Assembly (NCBI GenBank): GCA_964558295.1
Contig: CAZLDQ010000243.1
Span: forward strand, 1 to 7,785
Direction of reading: 5' to 3'
From: JBDKTH01 sp964558295
GTDB lineage: Bacteria > Planctomycetota > Planctomycetia > Pirellulales > Thermoguttaceae
Length of the DNA stretch: 7,785 nucleotides
Shown here: positions 1-6,667 of the stretch, one piece after another
Numbering within the stretch: the first letter of the stretch is position 1
Layout of the letters: the number at the start of each line of letters is the position of its first letter
The notes under the pieces: generated by a model
Told to the model about the DNA's origin: nothing
What the model saw: only the letters and a program-made list of their open reading frames with translations
Databases searched by the model: none
Made by a program: the position numbers and the translations under genes

Positions 1-78
1 CGTCCTGTTTTACTTATTCTGCCCAGTCGCGCAACATCATTTCAGCCGCACCCGCGTGGGCGACAGAGAGGATGCCCC

Positions 79-1212
79 TTACGCAGTGGCAGAACCCGCC
101 GGAAAGGAGCCGAGGATTTCCAAGCGGAGGGTCTTCTTTTCCAGCGACTGGATTGCACGGCGCACACGCGCATCGGTCTCGTGGCCTTCGAGCTCCACGA
201 AGAACAAATAGGTACGTGCCGAGCCCGAGACGGGGAAGGACTCGATCCAGGTCAGGTTCAGACGGTTGCGTTTGAAGAAGGCCAACGACTCGACCAACGC
301 GCCGAACCGATGCTCAGTCTGGAACATCAACGCGACCTTGTCGTGGCCGGTGCGGGGGGCCGAGCGGTCGTTGATCACGGCAAAGCGGGTGCTGTTGTCA
401 GGATTGTCTTCAATCTGCTCGGCCAGAACTTCCAGGCCATAGAAGACTCCTGCCTCGAGGCTGGCAATCGCCGCCGCACCGGGCTTCTCTGCCGCCAGTT
501 GGGCGGCGGTCGTCGTACTGGTGACTTCAATCGTGCGCGCGGCAGGCAGGTGTTTGGCCAGCCAATTGCGGCACTGTGATAAGGCTTGCGGCTTGCTGTA
601 GACCTCTTTGACTTCCCCACGCGAGCATTTGCCCAAGAGGGTATGGTGGATCGGCAACACGACCTCGGCACAGATTTTCACCGGCAACCGGGTGAACATA
701 TCGAGCGTATCGGCCACACGGCCGTCGGTTGAATTCTCGATCGGCACAAGCCCGTAGTTGGCATGCCCCCGATGGACCTCCTCGAACACAGCGGCAATTG
801 TGGCCACGGGGACAAATTCCACCCCCTGGCCGAAGCGATGGATCGCTGCCAAGTGGCTATAGCTGTAGAGCGGCCCGAGAAATGCGATCCGCAGTGTACC
901 GAGCAAGGCCCGCGAACCGCTGACCAGTTCCCGCATAATTGCGCGGAGGCAATCGTTAGACAGGGGGCCCTTGTTCATAGCGGTCAGCCGGGTCAGCAGG
1001 GCCTCTTCCTGGCCAAGCACAAACGCCGGTTGTCCAGCCGCCTGTTTGAGTTGCCCGAGTTTTACTGCCAGCCGGGCTCGTTCACTTACCAGTCTGACCA
1101 GTTCGCGATCGAGACGTTCCAGCTTCGCCTCTGCGCCTGCGATGCTTGCAGGGCGATCCGCCGGGACTCGTTTGGTACCAGTTACCTTCGGTTTGCCGTT
1201 TTGCCTGGTCAT
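79..1212 (-). CDS. pheA: Bifunctional-type P-protein: chorismate mutase-like domain, prephenate dehydratase and ACT domain
   Basis: Cytoplasmic enzyme of phenylalanine synthesis that converts prephenate to phenylpyruvate. The 377-residue length is normal for PheA. Residues about 27-105 form an AroQ-type chorismate mutase (CM) helix bundle. Residues 108-280 are the prephenate dehydratase, with PIENS (N160), the YSKPQ..QC motif (205-214) and the catalytic NSTRF motif (T275). Residues about 290-370 are an ACT regulatory domain with GAL (304-306). Oddities: aligned from memory to E. coli PheA, the CM domain keeps R45, K56 and E69 but lacks the equivalents of R11 (E28), D48 (V65), R51 (Q68) and Q88 (L104). 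The usual GPEGTFS-like motif reads GPLYSYS, and ACT ESRP reads ESFP (324-327). Dehydratase activity is therefore likely and mutase activity doubtful. The ATG at 1212 has no clear Shine-Dalgarno, but an in-frame TAG lies 63 nt upstream with no better start between. It is divergent from dnaK. Confidence 0.93.
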   Translation of the reverse strand: MTRQNGKPKVTGTKRVPADRPASIAGAEAKLERLDRELVRLVSERARLAVKLGQLKQAAGQPAFVLGQEEALLTRLTAMNKGPLSNDCLRAIMRELVSGSRALLGTLRIAFLGPLYSYSHLAAIHRFGQGVEFVPVATIAAVFEEVHRGHANYGLVPIENSTDGRVADTLDMFTRLPVKICAEVVLPIHHTLLGKCSRGEVKEVYSKPQALSQCRNWLAKHLPAARTIEVTSTTTAAQLAAEKPGAAAIASLEAGVFYGLEVLAEQIEDNPDNSTRFAVINDRSAPRTGHDKVALMFQTEHRFGALVESLAFFKRNRLNLTWIESFPVSGSARTYLFFVELEGHETDARVRRAIQSLEKKTLRLEILGSFPAGSATA

Positions 1213-1260
1213 GGGAGGTCTCGGGGCGGGGAACCTGCAAGGAAGCGGAAGGGGTTTTTT

Positions 1261-1276
1261 GAGGACTGCAGTCTTC
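1261..1276. promoter_or_regulatory. Operator-like palindrome at the presumed pheA transcription start
   Basis: A 16-bp near-perfect palindrome (plus strand GAGGACTG, then CAGTCTTC) has a perfect 10-bp core, GACTGCAGTC. It sits immediately downstream of the candidate pheA -10 box, a position typical of repressor operators. The sequence that follows it in the pheA direction is a run of A, not U, so it does not resemble a terminator or attenuator. The half-site TTGAGGACTG recurs at 1452-1461 on the dnaK side. The binding protein is unknown. Confidence 0.35.
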
Positions 1277-1305
1277 TAATTACTCGCCCCCCGATCCACT
1301 GTCAA
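1277..1305 (-). promoter_or_regulatory. Candidate sigma70-type promoter of pheA
   Basis: Read on the minus strand, a perfect TTGACA -35 box (1300-1305) is followed after 17 nt by TAATTA (1277-1282), or after 15 nt by AGTAAT (1279-1284). The -35 box is convincing; the -10 box is weak in either register. A perfect TATAAT also lies on the minus strand at 1348-1353, but without a matching -35 box. Transcription from the first promoter would begin near 1270, giving a leader of about 60 nt. Confidence 0.45.
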
Positions 1306-1407
1306 GCGACCGGAGGACAAAGCGGGCACTTTCTGTCTCATCCCCTGATTATAGGATGCAAGTTGGCAGGACGACCGCTAATGTTTATCCAGGTGCCAAA
1401 ATGGCAG

Positions 1408-1437
1408 TTGCGAATACGACCACCCGCCTGATATTAC
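1408..1437 (+). promoter_or_regulatory. Weak candidate dnaK promoter
   Basis: TTGCGA (1408-1413) and TATTAC (1432-1437) are separated by 18 nt, each matching 4 of 6 consensus bases, and TGn precedes the -10 box. It is the best sigma70-like site I found upstream of dnaK, but weak alternatives exist (TTGGCA at 1363 with TATCCA at 1386; TTGATT at 1448 with CATTTT at 1471). No clear sigma32-type CTTGAA/CCCCAT pair is visible. If used, it gives a leader of about 270 nt. Confidence 0.25.
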
Positions 1438-1516
1438 CCAACCGTTTTTGATTGAGGACTGTAAGTGTTTCATTTTTAACGGGTTACGACGATTCTTGCA
1501 ACCAGGGGAACGGCAT

Positions 1517-1560
1517 GGCACACCCTTTGCATTTCCCTGGATTTCCAAAGGGAGGGTGCC
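1517..1560 (+). promoter_or_regulatory. Long hairpin in the presumed dnaK leader
   Basis: GGCAC (1517-1521) pairs with GTGCC (1556-1560), and CCCTTTG (1523-1529) pairs with CAAAGGG (1546-1552). The two stems are separated by a small internal loop and close a 16-nt apical loop. Within that loop, CCCTGG (1535-1540) can instead pair with CCAGGG at 1502-1507 or at 1559-1564, so alternative folds are possible. No U-run follows, so it is not a simple terminator. It lies about 155 nt upstream of the dnaK start and does not cover the ribosome binding site. Confidence 0.35.
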
Positions 1561-1700
1561 AGGGTTCGCGAGTCCCAGCGAGCTGTTCGTCGTCCGAGGA
1601 CCTCCGCGACTCCGCAAGGCAGACAACATCAACCCGTCAGATGATCAGGAAACAACACCGCCGTACCGTCGGTTCGGCGCTTGCGGTTTGCGAAAGCGAG

Positions 1701-1707
1701 AAAGGAG
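1701..1707 (+). promoter_or_regulatory. dnaK ribosome binding site
   Basis: AAAGGAG lies 9 nt before the ATG at 1717. This fixes the start there and excludes the in-frame TTG at 1681, which would add 12 residues foreign to the family. Confidence 0.85.
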
Positions 1708-1716
1708 CGAAGTACT

Positions 1717-3636
1717 ATGGCTCGGGGTGAAAAAATCATTGGGATTGACCTGGGGACTACGAACTCTGTCGTTGCCGTCATGGAAGGCAAGGACGCCAAG
1801 GTTATTCCGAACCAAGAAGGCAACCGGCTGACCCCCAGCGTCGTCGCCTTCAATGACAAGGGCGAGACGCTCGTCGGCGAACCGGCCAAGCGCCAGGCGG
1901 TCACCAACCCCCGACGGACGGTTTACTCGATCAAGCGGTTCATGGGCCGGCGTCACCAGGAAGTGGCCGTCGAAGAGAAGATGGTCCCCTATGAGGTTGT
2001 CGGGTCGCCGGAAGAATACGTTCGGGTGAAGGCCGGGAACCGTGAGTATACGCCGCCCGAAATCTCGGCGAGGATCCTCCGCACGCTCACGGACGCGGCC
2101 GCGGCCTACTTGGGTCACAAGGTTAACAAAGCCGTGATCACGGTGCCAGCGTATTTCAACGACGCCCAACGCCAGGCAACGAAAGACGCCGGTCAGATCT
2201 CCGGCCTGGAAGTGGCGCGAATCATCAACGAGCCGACTGCCGCCTCACTGGCCTATGGGCTGGACAAGAAGAAGTCGGAGAAAATCGTGGTCTTCGACCT
2301 CGGTGGTGGTACGTTCGACGTCTCAGTCCTTGAAGTGGCCGACGGCGTCATACGCGTCATCAGCAACAATCGCGACACCGACCTCTGCGGCGACGACTTC
2401 GACGAAGTACTGATCAACTACGTGGCCGACGAGTTCAAGCGAGACCAAGGGATTGATTTGCGCAAGGACGTGATGGCCCTCCAGCGGCTCCAGGAAGCCT
2501 GCGAAAAGGCCAAGAAGGAACTAAGTGCCGCACAGTCGACCGATGTCAACCTGCCGTTCATCACCGCCGATGCCAGTGGCCCGAAGCATTTGCAGATGAG
2601 CATTACCCGGGCGAAATTCGAGCAGTTGGTTGATCCGCTGATCGAGCGCTGCCGCGGCCCAGTCAATCAGGCAATGAAAGACGCAAGGTTGTCGCCTTCC
2701 GACATCGACGAAGTGGTGCTGGTCGGCGGTTCCACTCGCGTGCCCAAGGTGCAGGAACTAGTCCGGCAAATGTTCGGCAAAGAACCGCACAAAGGCGTGA
2801 ACCCGGACGAGGTTGTGGCCGTTGGGGCGGCGATTCAAGGGGGCGTGTTGGCTGGCGAGGTCCAGGATGTGCTCCTGTTGGATGTGACGCCGCTGTCGCT
2901 AGGCATCGAAACCCTCGGCGGCATTATGACCAAGCTCGTTGAACGTAACACGACAATTCCCACCGAAAAGAAACAAATCTTCAGTACGGCCGACGACAAC
3001 CAGACGGCTGTCACGATTAAGGTCTTCCAGGGCGAACGCGAAATGGCGGCTGACAACCGGCTCCTCGGCCAGTTCAACCTGGAAGGGATTCCTCCGGCGC
3101 CGCGCGGCGTGCCCCAGATCGAAGTGGTCTTCGACATCGATGCCAACGGGATCCTTAACGTGGCCGCCAAAGATTTGGGGACTGGCAAGCAGCAGACCGT
3201 GCGCATCGAGCAGTCGGCCGGCCTGTCCGATAGCGACATCGAGAAGATGCGCAAAGAAGCAGACTTGCACGCGGCCGAAGACAAGAAGAAACGCGAATTG
3301 GCCGAATTGCGCAACCAAGCCGACTCGATGACTTGGCAGCTTGAGAAACTGATCAAGGAGAACGATGCCAAGCTGTCGACAGCCGACAAGGATGCCGTCA
3401 ACGGGGCGATCAAACGCACGCGTGAGGCGGCCAAGGGTGACAATGTCGACACGATTAAAGCCGCCTTGCACGAACTGGAGCAGGCTTCCCACGCCTTGAG
3501 CCGGAGTCTCTATCAGCAGGCAGCCGGCGCAGGGGCTTCCGCAGGAGCGGCTCCAAGTGGTGATGGTGGCGCCAAGCCGGGTAAGGAAGGCGCTGAGGAT
3601 GAGGCAATCGACGCTGAGTTCGAGGTTAAGGACTGA
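1717..3636 (+). CDS. dnaK: Hsp70 chaperone DnaK
   Basis: ATP-dependent cytoplasmic chaperone that binds exposed hydrophobic segments and works with DnaJ, GrpE and ClpB. The 639 residues are full length. The nucleotide-binding domain shows IGIDLGTTNS (8-17), K73, the VPAYF segment with P144, INEPTAA (E172), the phosphate-2 motif FDLGGGTFD (193-201, T199) and VGGSTR (336-341). The interdomain linker VLLLD (385-389) leads into the substrate-binding domain (about 390-505), the helical lid (about 505-600) and a Gly/Ala-rich tail ending in EFEVKD. Oddity: the segment that reads NGDTHLGG in E. coli reads NRDTDLCG here (218-225), replacing two conserved glycines with R219 and C224. The rest is canonical, so the gene is intact. 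Planctomycetes often carry several DnaK paralogues, and this could be one. grpE and dnaJ are not adjacent; clpB follows after a terminator. Confidence 0.97.
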   Translation: MARGEKIIGIDLGTTNSVVAVMEGKDAKVIPNQEGNRLTPSVVAFNDKGETLVGEPAKRQAVTNPRRTVYSIKRFMGRRHQEVAVEEKMVPYEVVGSPEEYVRVKAGNREYTPPEISARILRTLTDAAAAYLGHKVNKAVITVPAYFNDAQRQATKDAGQISGLEVARIINEPTAASLAYGLDKKKSEKIVVFDLGGGTFDVSVLEVADGVIRVISNNRDTDLCGDDFDEVLINYVADEFKRDQGIDLRKDVMALQRLQEACEKAKKELSAAQSTDVNLPFITADASGPKHLQMSITRAKFEQLVDPLIERCRGPVNQAMKDARLSPSDIDEVVLVGGSTRVPKVQELVRQMFGKEPHKGVNPDEVVAVGAAIQGGVLAGEVQDVLLLDVTPLSLGIETLGGIMTKLVERNTTIPTEKKQIFSTADDNQTAVTIKVFQGEREMAADNRLLGQFNLEGIPPAPRGVPQIEVVFDIDANGILNVAAKDLGTGKQQTVRIEQSAGLSDSDIEKMRKEADLHAAEDKKKRELAELRNQADSMTWQLEKLIKENDAKLSTADKDAVNGAIKRTREAAKGDNVDTIKAALHELEQASHALSRSLYQQAAGAGASAGAAPSGDGGAKPGKEGAEDEAIDAEFEVKD

Positions 3637-3668
3637 GTGTCTGTTCGCCCCGTTTGCGTGAGTCTGAC

Positions 3669-3705
3669 GGCGTTCCCGTGCACGGCGCGGGAACGCCCGT
3701 TGTTT
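3669..3705 (+). terminator. Rho-independent-type terminator after dnaK
   Basis: A perfect 10-bp GC-rich stem, GGCGTTCCCG (3669-3678) with CGGGAACGCC (3688-3697), encloses a 9-nt loop and is followed by a modest U-rich tail (CGTTGTTT). It begins 32 nt after the dnaK stop codon. The U-tract is imperfect, so some readthrough into clpB is possible. Two weaker hairpins follow in the dnaK-clpB gap: ACGGT/ACCGT (3712-3728) and CCCCG/CGGGG (3733-3752). Confidence 0.75.
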
Positions 3706-3793
3706 AAAGGGACGGTCTCATTAACCGTTTAGCCCCGGCAATTGTGACGGGGACTGCCGACTTTGTGTGGCAAGCCAATCAAGCAGAGGCGAT

Positions 3794-3800
3794 AAGGAGG
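3794..3800 (+). promoter_or_regulatory. clpB ribosome binding site
   Basis: AAGGAGG lies 9 nt before the ATG at 3810 and matches the anti-Shine-Dalgarno almost perfectly. It selects this start over an in-frame GTG/TTG-type upstream extension to 3744. I could not find a convincing promoter between the dnaK terminator and this site. Confidence 0.85.
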
Positions 3801-3809
3801 ATTCCAACC

Positions 3810-6467
3810 ATGGCATTCCGCTTGGATAAACTGACGATCAAGGCCCAAGAAGCCCTGGCCCGTGCCCAATCGCTTGCTAGCGAGCAAGGGCACCCGGAAA
3901 TTGATCCGCTCCATCTCCTCGGATCGCTCCTCTTTGAAGGTCACGAAGGGATCGTCAACTCGATCCTCGAACGAATCGGGGTGAACCGGTCCCAATTGGA
4001 ACGGATTGTCAATTCGGAAATGGGGCACTTCCCCAAGGTCAGCGGCGGCACGCCGCCGGCGGTCGGTAGCTCCCTCAATCGGGTTCTCGATGCGGCTCAG
4101 CGCGAAGCCGATGCGATGAAGGACGACTTCGTATCGACCGAACACTTGCTCCTCGCCCTGGCCAAGGTCGATTCCAAGGCCAAGAACGTGCTGAAGCTCA
4201 ACGCCGTGACTGACCAGCAAATCCTCCAAGCCTTGCAGGCCATTCGCGGAACGGCTCGGGTGACCGATCAGAATCCGGAGGCCAAGTTCAACGCGTTGGA
4301 ACGCTATGGGATCGACCTGACCGATCGCGCTCGGCGAGGCAAGCTCGACCCAGTGATTGGCCGTGACCAGGAGATTCGCCGCGTGATCCAGGTGCTGGCC
4401 CGCCGCACAAAGAACAACCCGGTGCTTATCGGCGAACCGGGGGTAGGTAAGACGGCCATCGCCGAAGGGTTAGCCCAACGGATCGTCGAGGGGGATGTCC
4501 CGGAAAGTCTCAAGAACAAACGAGTTGTGGCTCTCGACATGGGAGCTTTGATCGCCGGTACCAAGTTCCGCGGGGAGTTCGAGGAACGACTCAAGGCCGT
4601 CATTCGTGAGGTCGAGAGCGCCGAAGGGCAGGTGATCCTCTTCATCGACGAGTTGCACACGGTTGTCGGCGCTGGCCGGGCCGAAGGCGGCAGCGACGCT
4701 GCTAACCTGCTCAAACCGGCCCTAGCCCGTGGCGACCTTCGTTGTATCGGTGCTACGACGCTTGACGAGTATCGCCAATACATCGAAAAAGACGCCGCCT
4801 TGGAACGCCGCTTCCAACCGGTCTTTGTTGGTGAGCCGTCGCCCGACGACACCCTGGCGATTCTCCGCGGGCTGAAACCCCGCTACGAGGCCCACCACAA
4901 GGGCGTGAAGATCAAGGATTCCGCATTGGTCGCGGCCGTTAACCTCTCGCACCGCTACATCACCGATCGCTTTTTGCCCGATAAGGCGATTGACCTGATG
5001 GACGAAGCCACCAGCCGATTGGCCATGGAACTGGAAAGCGTGCCCAACGAGATCGACCAAGTCCAGCGGCGTCTGGTCCAACTCGAACTGGCCGCCCGGC
5101 AACTCCAGGGCGAGGACGAAGAGCACGCCCGACAGCGGCTTGCCGAGATTGAAAAGGAAATGGAGGAATTGCGCAAGAAACTGGCCTCCCTGCGTCAGCA
5201 GTGGGAGAAAGAGAAGAGCGGACTAGGCAACGTCCATCAGATTCGCAGCCGCCAAGCCGAAGTCGCTCATCAGTTCAACCAGCTTTCCGCCTTGATTAAG
5301 GAGAAGCAATCGTCCGGGATTCCCGTGCCCGAAGAAGACTACCGCCGGCTTTACGAGCTGGACTTGGAACGCAAGCGACTCGACGAACAACTCGAGCACG
5401 CCGAGCCTGCCGGCGACGGTCAGCCAGCTGAGGGGAGCCGCCGCTTGTTGCGTCAGGAGGTCGGTCCGGACGAAATCGCCGACGTGGTCAGCGCCTGGAC
5501 CGGCATTCCCGTCACTCGCCTGATGGAAACCGAACGGGCCAAACTCTTGGTTATGGAAGAACGCATCCACCAGCGTATGGTCGACCAGGACGAGGCCGTC
5601 CGAGCCGTGGCCAATGCGGTGCGCCGCAGCCGTTCGGGTCTACAAGATCCGCATCGACCGATCGGTTCGTTCCTGTTCCTCGGCCCCACGGGTGTGGGTA
5701 AGACCGAACTCTGCAAGGCGTTGGCCGTGGTGATGTTCGACGACGAAAACGCCATGGTCCGTCTCGATATGAGCGAGTTCATGGAACGTCATACCGTTAG
5801 CCGGCTGATTGGCGCCCCTCCAGGCTATGTCGGTTACGAAGAAGGCGGCGTACTGACCGAGGCCATCCGCCGTCGGCCGTATGCTGTGGTTCTCTTGGAC
5901 GAAATCGAAAAGGCCCATCGCGACGTGTTCAACCTCCTGCTGCAAGTGCTTGACGACGGCCGATTGACCGACAACCATGGGCATACGGTCGATTTCACGA
6001 ATACGATCATCGTGATGACCTCTAACATCGGCAGTCAGGCAATCCAGGAGATCACTCGCGAAGGTGGCAGCGAAGAAGAGGTACGCGACGCGGTGATGGA
6101 TACCCTGCGGGCAAGAATGTTGCCGGAGTTTCTCAACCGGATCGACGAGATCATACTCTTCCACCCTCTGTCGGCAGCCTCTCTCCGGCAGATTGTCAAG
6201 CTCCAGATTGAGCGGCTTAAGCAACAGCTCAAGGAGCGAAATCTCGAACTGAGTGTAACCGAATCGGCCATCGACGCCATAGCCGAACAGGGCTATGACC
6301 CGACCTACGGAGCAAGGCCGCTTAAACGTGTAATTCAACAGCGAATCCAGAACCCGCTGGCCGTAGAGATCCTTAAGCAGCAATTCAACGAAGGCGCCCA
6401 TGTCACGATCGACTACGTCGACGGCGAGTTCACTTTCGAACGCACCGCCGAGCCCACCTCGACGTAG
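3810..6467 (+). CDS. clpB: ClpB protein disaggregase (Hsp100 AAA+ ATPase)
   Basis: Hexameric cytoplasmic ATPase that extracts proteins from aggregates by threading them through its pore, in partnership with DnaK. The 885 residues are full length. Order: N-domain with Clp repeats (about 1-145); AAA1 with Walker A GEPGVGKT (208-215), pore loop KFRGEFEER (F253), Walker B FIDE (D280, E281) and arginine fingers R333/R334; the long coiled-coil M-domain (about 413-537), which marks ClpB rather than ClpA or ClpC; AAA2 with Walker A GPTGVGKT (625-632), pore loop GYVGYEEGG, Walker B LLDE (D697, E698), FLNR (774-777) and sensor 2 GARPLKR (834-840). There is no ClpP-binding IGF/LGF loop that I can see, as expected for ClpB. 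The linker after the M-domain (PAGDGQPAEG) is slightly longer than usual. The codon for V151 is GTG and aligns with the internal start used for the short ClpB form in E. coli. Confidence 0.97.
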   Translation: MAFRLDKLTIKAQEALARAQSLASEQGHPEIDPLHLLGSLLFEGHEGIVNSILERIGVNRSQLERIVNSEMGHFPKVSGGTPPAVGSSLNRVLDAAQREADAMKDDFVSTEHLLLALAKVDSKAKNVLKLNAVTDQQILQALQAIRGTARVTDQNPEAKFNALERYGIDLTDRARRGKLDPVIGRDQEIRRVIQVLARRTKNNPVLIGEPGVGKTAIAEGLAQRIVEGDVPESLKNKRVVALDMGALIAGTKFRGEFEERLKAVIREVESAEGQVILFIDELHTVVGAGRAEGGSDAANLLKPALARGDLRCIGATTLDEYRQYIEKDAALERRFQPVFVGEPSPDDTLAILRGLKPRYEAHHKGVKIKDSALVAAVNLSHRYITDRFLPDKAIDLMDEATSRLAMELESVPNEIDQVQRRLVQLELAARQLQGEDEEHARQRLAEIEKEMEELRKKLASLRQQWEKEKSGLGNVHQIRSRQAEVAHQFNQLSALIKEKQSSGIPVPEEDYRRLYELDLERKRLDEQLEHAEPAGDGQPAEGSRRLLRQEVGPDEIADVVSAWTGIPVTRLMETERAKLLVMEERIHQRMVDQDEAVRAVANAVRRSRSGLQDPHRPIGSFLFLGPTGVGKTELCKALAVVMFDDENAMVRLDMSEFMERHTVSRLIGAPPGYVGYEEGGVLTEAIRRRPYAVVLLDEIEKAHRDVFNLLLQVLDDGRLTDNHGHTVDFTNTIIVMTSNIGSQAIQEITREGGSEEEVRDAVMDTLRARMLPEFLNRIDEIILFHPLSAASLRQIVKLQIERLKQQLKERNLELSVTESAIDAIAEQGYDPTYGARPLKRVIQQRIQNPLAVEILKQQFNEGAHVTIDYVDGEFTFERTAEPTST

Positions 6468-6520
6468 GCCAGACCCTGCTCTGACTCAGCCCTCGGCTTT
6501 GCCGGGAGACCGGTAAGAGG

Positions 6521-6544
6521 GTGTTGTATGTGCACATGCAACAC
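6521..6544 (+). terminator. 24-nt palindrome after clpB, possible terminator or operator
   Basis: GTGTTGTATG (6521-6530) and CATGCAACAC (6535-6544) pair over 10 bp with one G-U wobble, leaving a TGCA loop that is itself self-complementary. A TTTTT run lies at 6557-6561, 12 nt beyond the stem, which is further than in a standard intrinsic terminator. It begins 54 nt after the clpB stop codon. A terminator for clpB and a binding site for a dimeric regulator are both possible. Confidence 0.4.
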
Positions 6545-6667
6545 ATTCCGGATGGCTTTTTGATGAATAGAACCGGGAACGGCCTCGAATGGGTTTGACG
6601 AACGCAATCCGGTGGGGAAGGCCTTCCGTGGCGTTTCGGGGAGACAAAAACGGCAGAACGTCACGGC

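Larger units (their letters stand above)
1213..1716. other. Divergent pheA-dnaK intergenic region, no gene seen
   Basis: This 504-nt stretch separates the start codons of pheA and dnaK. Short open frames cross it in the plus direction (for example 1448-1831 and 1452-1730), but they run into dnaK out of frame, lack recognisable domains and have non-ATG starts, so I do not call them. The region holds the candidate pheA promoter and palindrome (1261-1305), a weak candidate dnaK promoter (1408-1437), and hairpins at 1517-1560, 1659-1679 and 1678-1698. No CIRCE element (TTAGCACTC-N9-GAGTGCTAA) is present. Confidence 0.7.

Noticed and set aside
1..78. Possible start of another minus-strand gene downstream of pheA
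   Set aside because: The only frame beginning with ATG there ends after 8 codons, and no convincing terminator or gene is visible.
763..1431. 222-residue plus-strand frame antisense to pheA
   Set aside because: It lies opposite a well-conserved gene, has no recognisable domain and reflects the GC-rich complementary frame.
1213..1716. CIRCE or sigma32-type heat-shock elements before dnaK
   Set aside because: I looked for the CIRCE inverted repeat and for a CTTGAA/CCCCAT pair and found no acceptable match.
1448..1831. 127-residue plus-strand frame across the dnaK start
   Set aside because: Non-ATG start, no domain, out of frame with dnaK and overlapping its N-terminus by over 100 nt.
2899..3492. 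197-residue minus-strand frame inside dnaK
   Set aside because: Complement of the substrate-binding domain, with no independent ribosome binding site or domain.
5640..6401. 253-residue minus-strand frame inside clpB
   Set aside because: It is the complement of the conserved AAA2 region; long antisense frames are common in GC-rich genes.
6616..6627. Perfect 12-bp palindrome GGAAGGCCTTCC
   Set aside because: One or two such palindromes are expected by chance in a window of this size, and nothing nearby gives it a role.
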